From Oehlia diaphana (Eukaryota > Glomeromycota > Glomeromycetes > Glomerales > Glomeraceae): a stretch of 26,800 bases of DNA. Made by a program: the position numbers and the translations under genes. The notes under the pieces are model-generated. The model worked only from the letters and a program-made list of their open reading frames with translations, had not been told where the DNA came from and ran no database searches. Where the stretch lies: positions 64,872 to 91,671 of the forward strand of contig QZLH01000319.1 in NCBI GenBank assembly GCA_003833135.1, in the 5' to 3' direction. Shown here piece by piece: positions 8,861-18,512 of the stretch; within the stretch, counting starts at the first letter, position 1; each line of letters starts with the position of its first letter.

Positions 8861-11205
8861 ATTAATTCCATAGTATCATTTATATTTTATAGAATCTCTA
8901 AAAATAGATTTTATCAAGTTTAAATAATTCTAAAGGTATTATTTGACTATTAAGTATAGTATCTTAAATTATTATAATATCAGATTTATTATAGCGAAAT
9001 AGGAAATTACGTGACTCCAAAACTTTAGAACATTCGGTACTTGATTTAGCTGAAAAATAAAATTAAATTAAATAATAGGAAATTAAAGAACGAGATATTT
9101 TTTTTCTTTTTTTTTTTTGTATAAAGTTTTACTGGAAAATGAGATTTTATTACCACCACTTTTCTTCGCATTTTCGTAATAGTAACGAAATAATTTATAA
9201 TTGGAGCGCAAAGTGTAGATCGAATATATTGCAAATTTAAGGTGTATACTTTATTTTAAATAAATATTAACAATATATAACAACAAATGTGTATAATAAA
9301 TTCTGATAAATAATGAATGAATAAACTTAACTGATGTGTTTTAACAGAATTATATTTAAAACAATAAACAAGCATTGTTGAATAGGTTCAACTTATTAAA
9401 TCACTAAGATCTACAGTAGACTCTTTTTCGTAATGATAAATTTAACAATGAAAATTTAATTTCATTTATATAAAGAGACTTTCATTTAAAAAATTTCTAC
9501 ATATAAAATGCGTATTGTATACAAAAATTAATTTAATTTTAAACATAGTTTCAGTTAAACTATTGTGTAATTAGAAATTGGTATTACTGAGCGGCTAAAC
9601 GGTTTGAAGACTCTTTGGAATATTGTCCTTTGTTGATTTTGGCATACTTTTTAACAATATCTTATTGAGTATTTTAAAATTAAATTTCATTATTTGTCAA
9701 TTTTACATATTTTTTATAGTGGCTTCAAAATTAATGACGAAACAACACACGAATGATCAACAAATCATGTGACATGACCACATAATAGAATCGATAAGAA
9801 ATTTTGAATTTTTAAAAATTTTATAAAAATTATAATAATTAAACATAATCCGCATAAATAAGTCAAATAAAGAATCAAAATTTAGTGCCATATAATGTAA
9901 CCTCCTGAAGTACAAGTTTTGAAACAATCTTTTACCAATTGCGTGCATTCAGCTTTATGATAAAGTGTGGGATTCAAATATAGAAATAGACCAAATGTTA
10001 CTGAATTAAAAGAATTTTTTGATCAGGATTTGGTTTTATAATAATATAGAAGCCATGATAAAATAATTAATATGAACTTAATGTCCGAAATTTTATTTGC
10101 GTATTTTTACAGGATTTTCAATATCAGGTGTCTACTCATATAAAAAGTCTGTTTATAGTAAAAAATTTTTTGTCACCTGACTCCTATATATTTATTTCTG
10201 GGCCCTACTGTACATGATTAACTTTTAATTACTGCTTAATATTGACGCATATAAGCCTGCATTTGGTCGGGTCCAGTTCGGTTGAATTTTGGGCAAAAAC
10301 TCATGAACGGTTTTATGTGTTTCAGGCTGGCGTAAGGTAGTTATTCCTCTCAACGTTGAATTTTGCGAATAAAATTACATAAATTGCGTGATCTAATTCG
10401 TATAAAATTTTTTACTGTTAAAACTTCCATAATGCTTATATTGTTTAGTTATCCGTTATATAAAGGAATAAACTTTATTTATATATTGTAAATGCAAAAT
10501 CTCTTATCATTTAATTAGTAGATACAGTAGATCAATATTTCATATCTAAGTGATCTAAGTTAAAACAATTTATTGTTTCTTTTCCAAACATTCATTTGAT
10601 CTTATACGAGAGATATTTGAAAAGAGAAAACTACTTAAAAGACGAGAAATGAAATGTATTTTCTTTATATTACATACGAAATTGAAATAAACAAATTCTA
10701 ATTAAAAATTTTTGTTAAAAACCTTGTAATTTTAAGGTAGGAAGGGTACACCGCATGATAATATTATTTGCGTTAATGTTGCTATTGTAAACTTAAAATT
10801 TAATCATCTATTAATTCTTTTAAGTTTGATTAAGTAAACTGAATTCCTAATGAAAGAAGATATGTCAGATATATTAATTCGTCAAAAAAAAAAAAGCACA
10901 CGTATCATTACGAACCTAAATGACGGAATGATGTAACATTATCAAAAAAATTCTGATATTATTAAAACGAAATAATTAAGCTTTTATTTTATATATCAAA
11001 CTTCATTTTTTTTTGTTAAGCCCTGAATTATTAAGTTGTGAAGTCGTATTTGAAGACAATAAGATTAGCACTGGTTCATCCAAATTTATCTGGAACGCTT
11101 CCGTTTAAAAGATATTGGATTTCTGAAATCTTTATTACTCAAAAAAATAAAATTACATAATAAATACAACAATTTAATAAACTAAACAAAAAGAATGTAC
11201 TAATA
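8861..11205. other. Large intergenic stretch
   Basis: Over 2 kb of AT-rich DNA with no acceptable gene. Open frames at 9046-9234 and 9757-9948 on the minus strand are short, low-complexity and without motifs. A short GC-richer patch at 10255-10330 (TCGGGTCCAGTTCGG) may be a repeat fragment. No RNA gene could be folded by eye. Confidence 0.45.
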
Positions 11206-11718
11206 CTAAGTATTTATATTATTAACGCATTCTCTTTTGTGCTTTGGCCAGTCTTTCTTCTGACAATCCTTGCTACAATAGTACACTGATTTACAATTAC
11301 TGCATTTCATATTACAGCTATTCATGCATATTTTGCATACCCCTTCAATTACCCCAGTTACCTCAGTTTGTTCAGTTGCGCATATGTGCGGTCTCTTAAC
11401 TTCTTCACCTTGGACGATTTTATTACATTTAAGACATTGCCATGAGTGCGGTGGCTGATTCTGCAATAGAAACTTGCGACCGTAGAAAAGTAGCACCTTT
11501 TTAGCATGTTCAATCTCTTCTTCCCCATCATCAGGTCCAAGAAGTGATATTTCCCAACAACAGGGACAAATTCCAGTCATTTCTTGGTATTCACGTCGAC
11601 TAGGCTCGTTTGGAAATATCTTAGGAGATTCTTTACAACTCATACATTTTTTAAAACCGGTAATATTAGTATTATCATATGGTACACCTTTATCAATAAT
11701 TTCCAAACGGTTAGACAT
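11206..11718 (-). CDS. MYND-type zinc finger protein (170 aa)
   Basis: Uninterrupted 170-codon frame starting at the ATG at 11718-11716. The C-terminus is a textbook MYND finger: C128-x2-C131, C139-x2-C142, C148-x3-C152, H160-x3-C164 (core [19 protein letters not shown]). MYND fingers bind zinc and mediate protein contacts, often with proline-containing partner motifs. Upstream are further paired cysteines (C25-x2-C28, C51/C53/C54, C95-x2-C98, then H111 and C113) that probably form one or two more zinc sites. No SET or other catalytic domain is present, so an adaptor role is likely. A 47-A run (T on the coding strand) lies about 50 bp upstream of the start. Neighbours give no functional hint. 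Confidence in the gene is high, and in its role low. Confidence 0.88.
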   Translation of the reverse strand: MSNRLEIIDKGVPYDNTNITGFKKCMSCKESPKIFPNEPSRREYQEMTGICPCCWEISLLGPDDGEEEIEHAKKVLLFYGRKFLLQNQPPHSWQCLKCNKIVQGEEVKRPHICATEQTEVTGVIEGVCKICMNSCNMKCSNCKSVYYCSKDCQKKDWPKHKRECVNNINT

Positions 11719-11765
11719 CTTGAAAGTAACTTTTTAATTTTTATGTAAGAATAAATTTAAAAAAA

Positions 11766-11767
<2 letters not shown>

Positions 11768-11814
<47 letters not shown>
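11768..11814. repeat. Poly(A) homopolymer, 47 bp
   Basis: An uninterrupted A run on the + strand, preceded by AAAAAAT and followed by GAAAAT. It sits in the 5' flank of the MYND gene, where it is poly(T) on the coding strand. It may be a nucleosome-excluding promoter tract or the tail of a retroposed sequence; no retroposed body was recognised on its left. Confidence 0.75.
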
Positions 11815-11816
<2 letters not shown>

Positions 11817-12411
11817 AAATGAATAAAGAATAAAGAAAAAAAAACACAAAAATGTTGCCACACAAACTTTTTAAGCGTACGAAAGATCAACAATAACAAT
11901 ATCACAAATTTTATTTTACACCATTTATAAATGGTTTAGAAATGATTTCTGTAATAAGTTAGTTTTTTGAAGATTACTTCTAGTTTTAGGTTTTTATTTG
12001 TTAAAATTCAAAGTATTTTGGTTACAACAATCCTTAAAATTATTATATCATACATTAATGTATATAAATATATTATCATTTAAGCATTCCTTCCATATAG
12101 TTAATAAGAAATTTTTCCAGGTTCAAAAAAGTTAAACTAAAAATAGTCATGAAAAACAAAAGAAAATCATTTACTTTTTTTTTTATTATTGTATTCAATA
12201 GATCACATACTCTTAATAAATAAAATTTTTTATAAAATATAACCCGGATATTTATGTAAAATTTTGAGAATTTCCTCTTAAAAATAGCAAAGAAAAAAAA
12301 AAATATTTTCATTTCCTTGTCATTTAGAAATATAAGTCCACATTAAAATCCAAAAAGTAATCACTAAAGAAAAAAATGAATAAAAAGGAATAACTAAAAA
12401 GTAAAAATAAA
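11815..12411. other. Intergenic, A-rich
   Basis: Nothing gene-like. The 78-codon minus-strand frame at 12076-12312 is Phe/Lys low complexity from A/T runs. Confidence 0.45.
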
Positions 12412-12700
12412 GGAACGTTAATTACATCTCTAAAAAAGACAATGAAAATAAAAACTGAAAGGGCTTACCTTGGTCATCAGAACACCCCAAATGCCACGTC
12501 TAAAGAAAACTAATTTAAGAAGGAGCGTTAATTGCGTCCCTAAACAAGAAGTTTAAAGACAGAAAAGTAATTCACTGTTTAGTTCTTAAGAAACTTTAAG
12601 AAGTCATCACTAAAAGAAAAAATAATCAATGTTCATTACGTCCAAAAAAAAAAAAAATAAAAATAAAAATAAAAGGAGCATTAATCGTACCCCTAAGCAA
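12412..12700 (+). repeat. Degenerate tandem repeat GGA(A/G)CGTTAATT...CTAA
   Basis: Diverged copies of one motif occur at 12412 (GGAACGTTAATTACATCTCT), 12532 (GGAGCGTTAATTGCGTCCCT), 12628 (AATGTTCATTACGTCC, partial) and 12675 (GGAGCATTAATCGTACCCCT). Each is followed by an A-rich run. The spacing of roughly 50-120 bp is irregular. This looks like an old minisatellite or internally repeated element. No ORF. Confidence 0.55.
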
Positions 12701-12905
12701 AAAAAAAAAAATTACTGGACAACAATAAAACCATTAAAAAAATATCTTTAAAAAAAATTTATGCGGACCCTTATTTCGGCCTATACTAAAAAGGTTTCGT
12801 CCAGATTTTCGTATTTTGACCTAATTTCGGATCTTCAATTTTCGGCTGGAGTTTCGTTTCGACGAAAGCCGAATACTGAAATTATTGAGTTTCGACTACA
12901 TGTAT

Positions 12906-13790
12906 AATGGAAATGTATCAGGAAGCACAGTTATAAGAATAATGGCAAATGGATTTTCAAGAGATGAAATAATAGAGAAAGTCATTAAAAGGTATTGTAA
13001 AAATAAATGGAAAGAAAAATTATAATTACAACAGAAAGCATTAAGAAAATATTTTAAAGGATTAAGAGATAAAGAAAATAAAATAAATAATGAGCAAGAA
13101 AGGACAAATGATGAAAATATAGAAAAAATAGTTTAATTAATATTAAGAAAAAATGAGGAAATAGGAGCAGTAATTAGAGAAGAAGAAAACAAAGATTTCT
13201 AATATAGGGATATACAGTACAAGATATGAAATTTGAATATAGAAAGTTAAGGATTCAGTTAGATCTGTTCAATGAATATGATGAAAAGAAGTAAGAGAAA
13301 ATTAGAATAATGTATAGTTAAAGAGGAAAAGATGGAAAAATAGGAAGTGAAAATAAAACAAAAAATGAAATAGAATATGATGATAATTTTAGAAATTATG
13401 AAATAAAAAATACAGTCAACCTCCCATATAGTCACCTCCTATCTAATCACATCCTCCCATATAAGCACATTTGCATTGGCCCAAGTTACTAATAAATATA
13501 TTAAAAAAACCTCCTCTTTAGTCACATCATATAGTATTTTTATAATCACATCATTTTTTTTTGGTCCTGAGAGGTGTGCTTATATGGGAGGTTGACTGTA
13601 AGTCTAATGATGATAATGAAATTGAAACTGAAGATATAAATACTAAGATTTTGATTTAAGTAAAATTCAAGTTTGAATAGTTATTGATAAATCCAGAAAA
13701 TTTAGAAAATCTAGAAAGTGATATTGAATTATTTGATTATAACGTAGAAGAATTATATCACTTTTACTACTTTGATTTCAGAATTTATAC
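12906..13790 (+). pseudogene. Relic ORF of unknown family, interrupted by a MITE
   Basis: From 12906 a frame reads protein-like sequence (VIRIMANGFSRDEIIEKVIK, then CKNKWKEKL) with scattered TAA stops in otherwise coherent Lys/Glu-rich sequence (LRKYFKGLRDKEN, LILRKNEEIGAVI). It then shifts frame (RKLRIQLDLFNEYDEK) and is split by the inserted element at 13413-13598. It resumes after it with NDDNEIETEDINTK and NPENLENLESDIELFDYN. The stops are consistent with single changes from CAA, AAA or GAA. The family was not recognised. Repetitive, transposon-associated genes decay in this way, but a lost host gene is also possible. Confidence 0.45.
13413..13598. mobile_element. 186-bp MITE with CAGTCAACCTCCCATATA terminal inverted repeats, TA target site
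   Basis: CAGTCAACCTCCCATATA at 13413-13430 is exactly repeated in inverted orientation at 13581-13598. Weaker inverted similarity continues inward (GTCACCTCC versus GCACACCTC). The element is flanked on both sides by TA (13411-13412, 13599-13600), the insertion signature of Tc1/mariner-type transposases. It is non-coding and sits inside the relic ORF, so it inserted after that sequence arrived. Confidence 0.88.
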
Positions 13791-13914
13791 ATAAAGTAGG
13801 TTTGATTTGCCATAGACGTGCTTGTGTAACTCACTCGAAAAAAGGTTATTCATGTCAATAAATTATTCAATGACCTCAGATGCTTAATTTATTAGTTCTA
13901 ATTTCATAATTACA

Positions 13915-14290
13915 GAGTCTTCAAATCTTAAATTTTGCAAAAAGACAATCAAAAAATATAATCACTGTATTTTCAAGATACAGAAACCAAACCCAATTAT
14001 CAACCAATAAGTTCCAATTATTTCTTAAACCTATAACTCATTTAACTCATTTGTAATACAATTCCAAATGATACCCAAACCAACAGACCATAAATTTCAC
14101 ATCCCTTATTTTCTTTTTGCCAATAACAAGCATATTAAATCAAATAGAAAACTTTGTTACAGACAAATCAAATAAACTTTTTACTTCATATTTATCAACC
14201 TTACCCACATCACCTAAATCAATTATTAAAAATTCACTCATCAAAAATTGGATTTCTTTACATGATATCTGTTACATTTATACCCAAGAA
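13915..14290 (+). other. G-depleted tract, possible relic coding sequence
   Basis: The + strand has very few G but many C residues (for example CAACCTTACCCACATCACC near 14196), unlike its flanks. One frame is open for about 60 codons ending near 14290 (VTDKSNKLFTSYLSTLPTS, then KNWISLHDICYIY). Such strand asymmetry is common in decayed retroelement coding regions. No motif was recognised. Confidence 0.3.
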
Positions 14291-14319
14291 TAGACAATCT
14301 TTTATAATATGAAAAATGA

Positions 14320-14622
14320 AATCGAAATATACCAACATCTTACTATAAGGGTGGAATAGGCTATGTTATAGGTATGACAATTGTTGGTACTGCGTTGAGT
14401 TACCATATGATAGAGAAATGGCAAAAGAATCAGGCTCTCTGGACATTAAAAGTAATTCATAGTCGCAACTTTTTCACAACGATATTCAAGAAGAAAATTT
14501 TAGTTAATGACGAAGACAATAAATTTTTTATTGACTTTGGGAAGTCAATTATAACTGACAAAATGAAGTTATTTCATCAAAAGGAATCTGAATTATCCCG
14601 TTTATTGAAATATTATATGTAA
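14320..14622 (+). pseudogene. Kinase-like relic with masked catalytic loop
   Basis: The frame is open from 14320 and includes YYKGGIGYVIG, MIEKWQKNQALW, LKVIHSRNF and VNDEDNKFFIDFGKSI, stopping after LLKYYM at 14622. IDFG resembles the metal-binding DFG. Just before it, the neighbouring frame at 14475-14498 reads HNDIQEEN, the catalytic-loop pattern H-x-D-x4-N. Two small compensating indels, near 14470-14475 and 14497, would join the loop to the DFG segment. The DFG is genuine Phe here, unlike the DMG/DLG kinases elsewhere in the window, so this belongs to a different kinase-like family. No N-lobe was found. It may be a fragment of a larger decayed gene. Confidence 0.45.
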
Positions 14623-16575
14623 TTAATATTGTTCATCAGCTAATTTTAATCTTGATTGTAACTTTAATAATTATATAATCATGTAATATAATGTAATATA
14701 GAAAGTAATAACTATTCGCTATATTATGCAAAAGCAAAAGCGCGTGAAATTTCGTGAACTAGGACCATATTACGAGTAATTTTTATTTAAAATTTTTATA
14801 AAGTGGCATTATTATATTTATACTTTTTTTCACGTATATTTTGGCAAAAAAAAAAACGCGTTAAGTTACAATATTTTTTTTACAAAATCGTACATTTGTA
14901 AATAGTTAACATAACTATAATATTAAACTAACTCCTATTCCATTTATTTCTAGACATATATTTAACGTGTTTATATGTATAATTGTAACTAAAAGAAGGT
15001 ATAACTGGGTCTGGCCTATCATTATTGTGAGCAAAAGATGAAATATCTACAAGAGCAAAAGGGAGGAATTACAGTAAATTAAATATGTTAATATTTTGAA
15101 ATTATAATAATTATTTTACAATAAAAAAAAATTCGTTTCTTCCTAATCGGCATTAACCTATATAATTTAATTGTCCGGTTAAAAATAATTATTGTAATTA
15201 CCATATGGAAAGAAGTGAAATACTATCATTAAAAAATTTATTGAAATAAGTTTATTTTTTAGTTGGTTTTGTTTTTTTTTTAACACAAATAATTTATAAA
15301 CAGCGAATGCTTTTTAAATCCTTCTGACCCTAATCTTTAATGTTATACCTTTCGTCATAGTTTTTGGATTATACGAATTTTGCATTAAGTGATGTTCATA
15401 AAATTAAAGTAATTTTGTTTATTAAGGACTTAAAAATGAATAATAAAAAACCTTTAAATATTATTGTGTAAAATATTAATTAGATTCTAATATTATAGTA
15501 ATATAGAAGGTTCCTGAAAATATTTAGAGGTCAGAAATTAAAAAAGATTCCAAACCTCTTTGAACTTTTTTTTTTCATTGGGAAAACAATAAACTGTGCA
15601 AAAAAAAACACCGACTTTTCCTAATATTATATAAATTATATATTGGAAATATACTTTTTTCTCTTCTCCATAAATTTCAACCACATTTGCTATCAAAAAT
15701 TTTTTCTATACAAATAATGCTATTATGAAGTAAATTAACACATGATTATTAGTTTAAAACGATTATATAAATAACAAACTTCAGATTATTTATTGACTTG
15801 AAAACCATGTAGACCGACGTGAAAACTTGGCTATTAATTTAATTCAATTACAATGATGATATTATGTAAGTAAATGTGGGTAACTTCTAATTACAAAAGT
15901 TCTAAAGTCTTTTTTCATAGTCCCATGAATTTAAAATTACATGAAACTAATAACTGTGGATATTGGATAATTTCCAATAATATCCAATCTGGTTCTTTAT
16001 TTATTTGTTGTCATTTATTGAAAAACAAAGAATATACATAATTTTATAAAAAAATTAATATTATTTATGGCTATATAACGTAAAAATGGGAATATGGCAC
16101 AAAAAATCTAACTTGTAAGAAAAATCAAACCGCCCTTAAAAGGATTTTCGGGGATATTATTCTTACAATTCAAATATTTCATTCCAGTTATTTCTCAATT
16201 TAATAAAATTATACATTGCTATACCTTCAAATTATTGTAAATAATTTCTGATGTTGCAAAGGAACGGGTCAACATTACAATGACGTAAATTTGTACACGC
16301 AAGCGTAACTATTTGTCAGAACCTTCTACATATAGTACGTTAAAGTGTGACTAATTTTTACTGTATCAAATCATTTGATGTTTAAACCCGTGATTTTTCT
16401 AATATTCACAATAAATATGTAAAATTTTACAGTTTAAAAGCAAAAATTGAAACAAAATAAAAAAAAGAACCATGCATCACTTTATTATATTACAGCTAAT
16501 ACATAATTAATTAAATAAAGTTATCTTAATTGTCCCCTAAATCCTATATAAAGTGATTGATTTATGCTATGACAA
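14623..16575. other. Large intergenic stretch
   Basis: AT-rich with many T and A runs and no supportable gene on either strand. The only structure noted is an imperfect hairpin at 15958-15985 (GGATATTGGA, short loop, TCCAATAATATCC). Confidence 0.45.
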
Positions 16576-17034
16576 TTAAAAAAAACCACCAACTAATCTA
16601 TAAACAAGATTTATAGTTTTTCTTGCCATAATATTATAACTTGACAATGTTCTGTCATCTAAGAGTGGTTGACCTCCAAAGATATATCTCTGTTTACCTA
16701 CTTCTAATCCATTTCTTTCATAATATAATTCTTTAACTTTTTTAATGGTATATGAAGACTGCACTTGAAGAGAAGTTGTTCTTCCGTCTAAATCTTCAAC
16801 AAATATTTGAAAGCCACCAGCAATGATAAGAGTGAGTCTAATTTGATCATTTTCTTTAATGTTATAATCGTTTATGGTCCCTTCATTCTCAAGTCTTTGG
16901 TTTCCAAGGTGTAATAATTGTTTGTTTACATCAATATCATGAAGTGCCTTGATTTTATTTTTGACTTGTAGAATAGTATCATAAGAATTAACTTCAATTC
17001 TTGCTCTAAGCCTGAATTTAACAAAGATAAACAT
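16576..17034 (-). CDS. Tandem ubiquitin-like protein, two divergent ubiquitin folds (152 aa)
   Basis: Single-exon frame from ATG 17034. Domain 1 (residues 1-74) and domain 2 (75-150, exactly 76 residues, QIFVEDLDGRTTSLQVQSS to YRLVGG) both follow the ubiquitin pattern, each ending in Gly-Gly (73-74 and 149-150). Two extra Phe follow domain 2. In domain 2, aligned to ubiquitin without gaps, L8, I44, V70, R72 and the final GG are kept. K6, K11, K29, K33, K48 and K63 are replaced (E, R, L, R, Q, A), and only K27 keeps its lysine. R74 is Val. Domain 1 is more diverged. A protease would have to remove Phe-Phe to expose GG for conjugation. The gene lies head-to-head with an RBR E3 ligase gene. It could be a conjugated modifier or a non-conjugated adaptor. 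Confidence 0.88.
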   Translation of the reverse strand: MFIFVKFRLRARIEVNSYDTILQVKNKIKALHDIDVNKQLLHLGNQRLENEGTINDYNIKENDQIRLTLIIAGGFQIFVEDLDGRTTSLQVQSSYTIKKVKELYYERNGLEVGKQRYIFGGQPLLDDRTLSSYNIMARKTINLVYRLVGGFF

Positions 17035-17469
17035 TTTTTATTGTCAATAAAGGAGAGAAAGAATAAATGACACAATAATTTGTGTATTTGATATAAATAC
17101 CCATTAAATGATTTATTAAGTTAAACTATAAATAGATTAGTTGACATCTCAAACCAGGACCCCGAAATATATATAGAAAGGTCAGAGGGGTCAGAGGCAG
17201 CCAAAAAATTTTTACTAATAGCTGTACGCATTCTTTCAGGGCCGGAATTATGATAATTTTGGCGAGTGACCAAAAATGGCAATATCTTTTCACCAGGAAT
17301 TATCTAAAAAAGGAAAGAAATTCATCATTTTTTTGGCTGGCTGTACGCAAACTCGGATCTGACCTTTTTATGTATATTTCGGGGTCCTCTCAAACCATTA
17401 TAAAAGCTAGTTGGTTTCTTTTTTTTCATAATTAAAATTTCTGATACAGTTAGTTATACTAAATAAATT
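17035..17469. promoter_or_regulatory. Shared bidirectional promoter region
   Basis: 435 bp separate the two divergent start codons. Without the inserted MITE and one copy of its 8-bp duplication the gap would be only about 195 bp, so the pair was originally very close. AT-rich sequence with TATAAATAG near 17128 and TATAAAAG near 17399 could serve as core elements, but no initiator or factor site can be claimed. Confidence 0.45.
17157..17388. mobile_element. 232-bp MITE with 8-bp target duplication
   Basis: Ends are inverted copies of AGGACCCCGAAATATA(T/C)ATA (17157 inward; complement ending 17388), with similarity continuing into AAAGGTCAGA and CAGCCAAAAAA. A perfect CTCAAACC direct repeat flanks it (17149-17156, 17389-17396). 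Eight-base duplications suggest a hAT- or P-like transposase in trans. GCTGTACGCA occurs twice internally. A 61-codon frame at 17250-17435 overlaps the element's right end and is considered spurious. Confidence 0.88.
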
Positions 17470-18299
17470 ATGGACCTATATGAATGTTTATTTTGTTGTG
17501 AAACGGAGAATAGAAATTATTGTAAAATAACTTCAAAATGTACTCATAAAATCGTCATTTGCGTAGAATGTGTTAATAAAATCATTGAAAAGAATATTAA
17601 TGAAAAACAATCTATTGAAATCACCTGCCCTACACCAGGATGCAATAAATCAATGGATAGGAATGATGTATTAAATATTGCAACAAAAGAAATATTTGAA
17701 AGGTTTTTTTAACTTATTATTGTAAAGGTATCATTATTTATACAGTAAGTAATAATATTTACTTTTTTCTTTTAGATATGATGAACTTTCTTATAAACAT
17801 GCAATACAAAAGATCCCAGAATTTAGATGGTGTCAGGCCTTTTGTGGAAGTGGACAAGTTCATGAAGGAAAAGGTACTTTTTAGGGAGCCACAATTTTCT
17901 TCTCATTAATAAAATTCTATTAAAATTCTCTTTAACTTCTTTAGATCCGATTTTTATTTGTGAAGGATGTGGCGCAAGATCGTGTTATGTTCATGAAGTT
18001 ATCTGGCATGAAGATCAAACTTGTGAACAATATGAAAAAAGTATATCAAGATCAGACTCAGCTACAAAAGCTTATCTTTCAAATACACAGAGATGTCCTG
18101 GATGTAATATATACATTGAGAAAGTAGACGGATGTGATACCATGACATGTGAATGTAAATGTGTATTTTGTATGATGTAAGTAATACATTTTTAATAAAG
18201 AAATATTTAAGCTTAAATTAAAATTTGACATAAATTTATTTCATTGATAGTTGCTTACACAAATATCCAGGTCATAAGCCTACTTGTATTCGTGGTTAA
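17470..18299 (+). CDS. Compact RBR-type E3 ubiquitin ligase (203 aa)
   Basis: Four exons: 17470-17702, 17776-17873, 17945-18176, 18251-18299, with GT-AG introns and continuous reading. RING1 is C6-x2-C9, C24-x-H26, C31-x2-C34, C53-x4-C58. The IBR segment (about 97-137) contains WCQAFCGSGQVHEGK, CEGCGARSC and WHEDQTC. RING2 starts at C161 (CPGCNIYIEKVDGC) with the expected catalytic Cys C174 in GCDTMTC and further Cys at 179, 181, 183, 186 and 189. RBR ligases take ubiquitin from an E2 onto this Cys, then pass it to a substrate lysine. Two residues after the catalytic Cys, where many RBRs have His, there is Thr176. The protein is short, essentially only the RBR core. It is divergently paired with the tandem ubiquitin-like gene, suggesting related roles. 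Confidence 0.88.
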
Positions 18300-18512
18300 T
18301 AAATTTTATATAAACTTTATTAAACTAGCCAAAAGAAAGTATGGTATATTATTCGATCTTTGAGTTTGAGTCCTACCAAAGGATTTAGTCGAATTAGAAT
18401 TAATTTTCTTATCAATAAATAATTTACATTTTATTTTTCATTTTCGTTAAAAAACTATATTATCGTGTGTAAAAAATTTATAAAAAATATGACATACTTC
18501 AGATGCCTAATG

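Noticed and set aside
9046..9948. Two minus-strand frames (62 and 63 codons)
   Set aside because: Low complexity (poly-Lys run from an A/T tract) or motif-free; no supporting features.
11358..11540. 60-codon frame overlapping the MYND gene
   Set aside because: Shadow frame inside a clear zinc-finger coding sequence on the same strand.
12076..12312. 78-codon minus-strand frame
   Set aside because: Phe/Lys runs from A/T-rich DNA only.
17250..17435. 61-codon plus-strand frame between the divergent genes
   Set aside because: Mostly within the 17157-17388 MITE and crosses its right end; terminal repeats explain the sequence.
18340..18400. Possible tRNA T-arm (GAGTTTGAGTCCTACC)
   Set aside because: No matching acceptor, D or anticodon arms could be folded around it.
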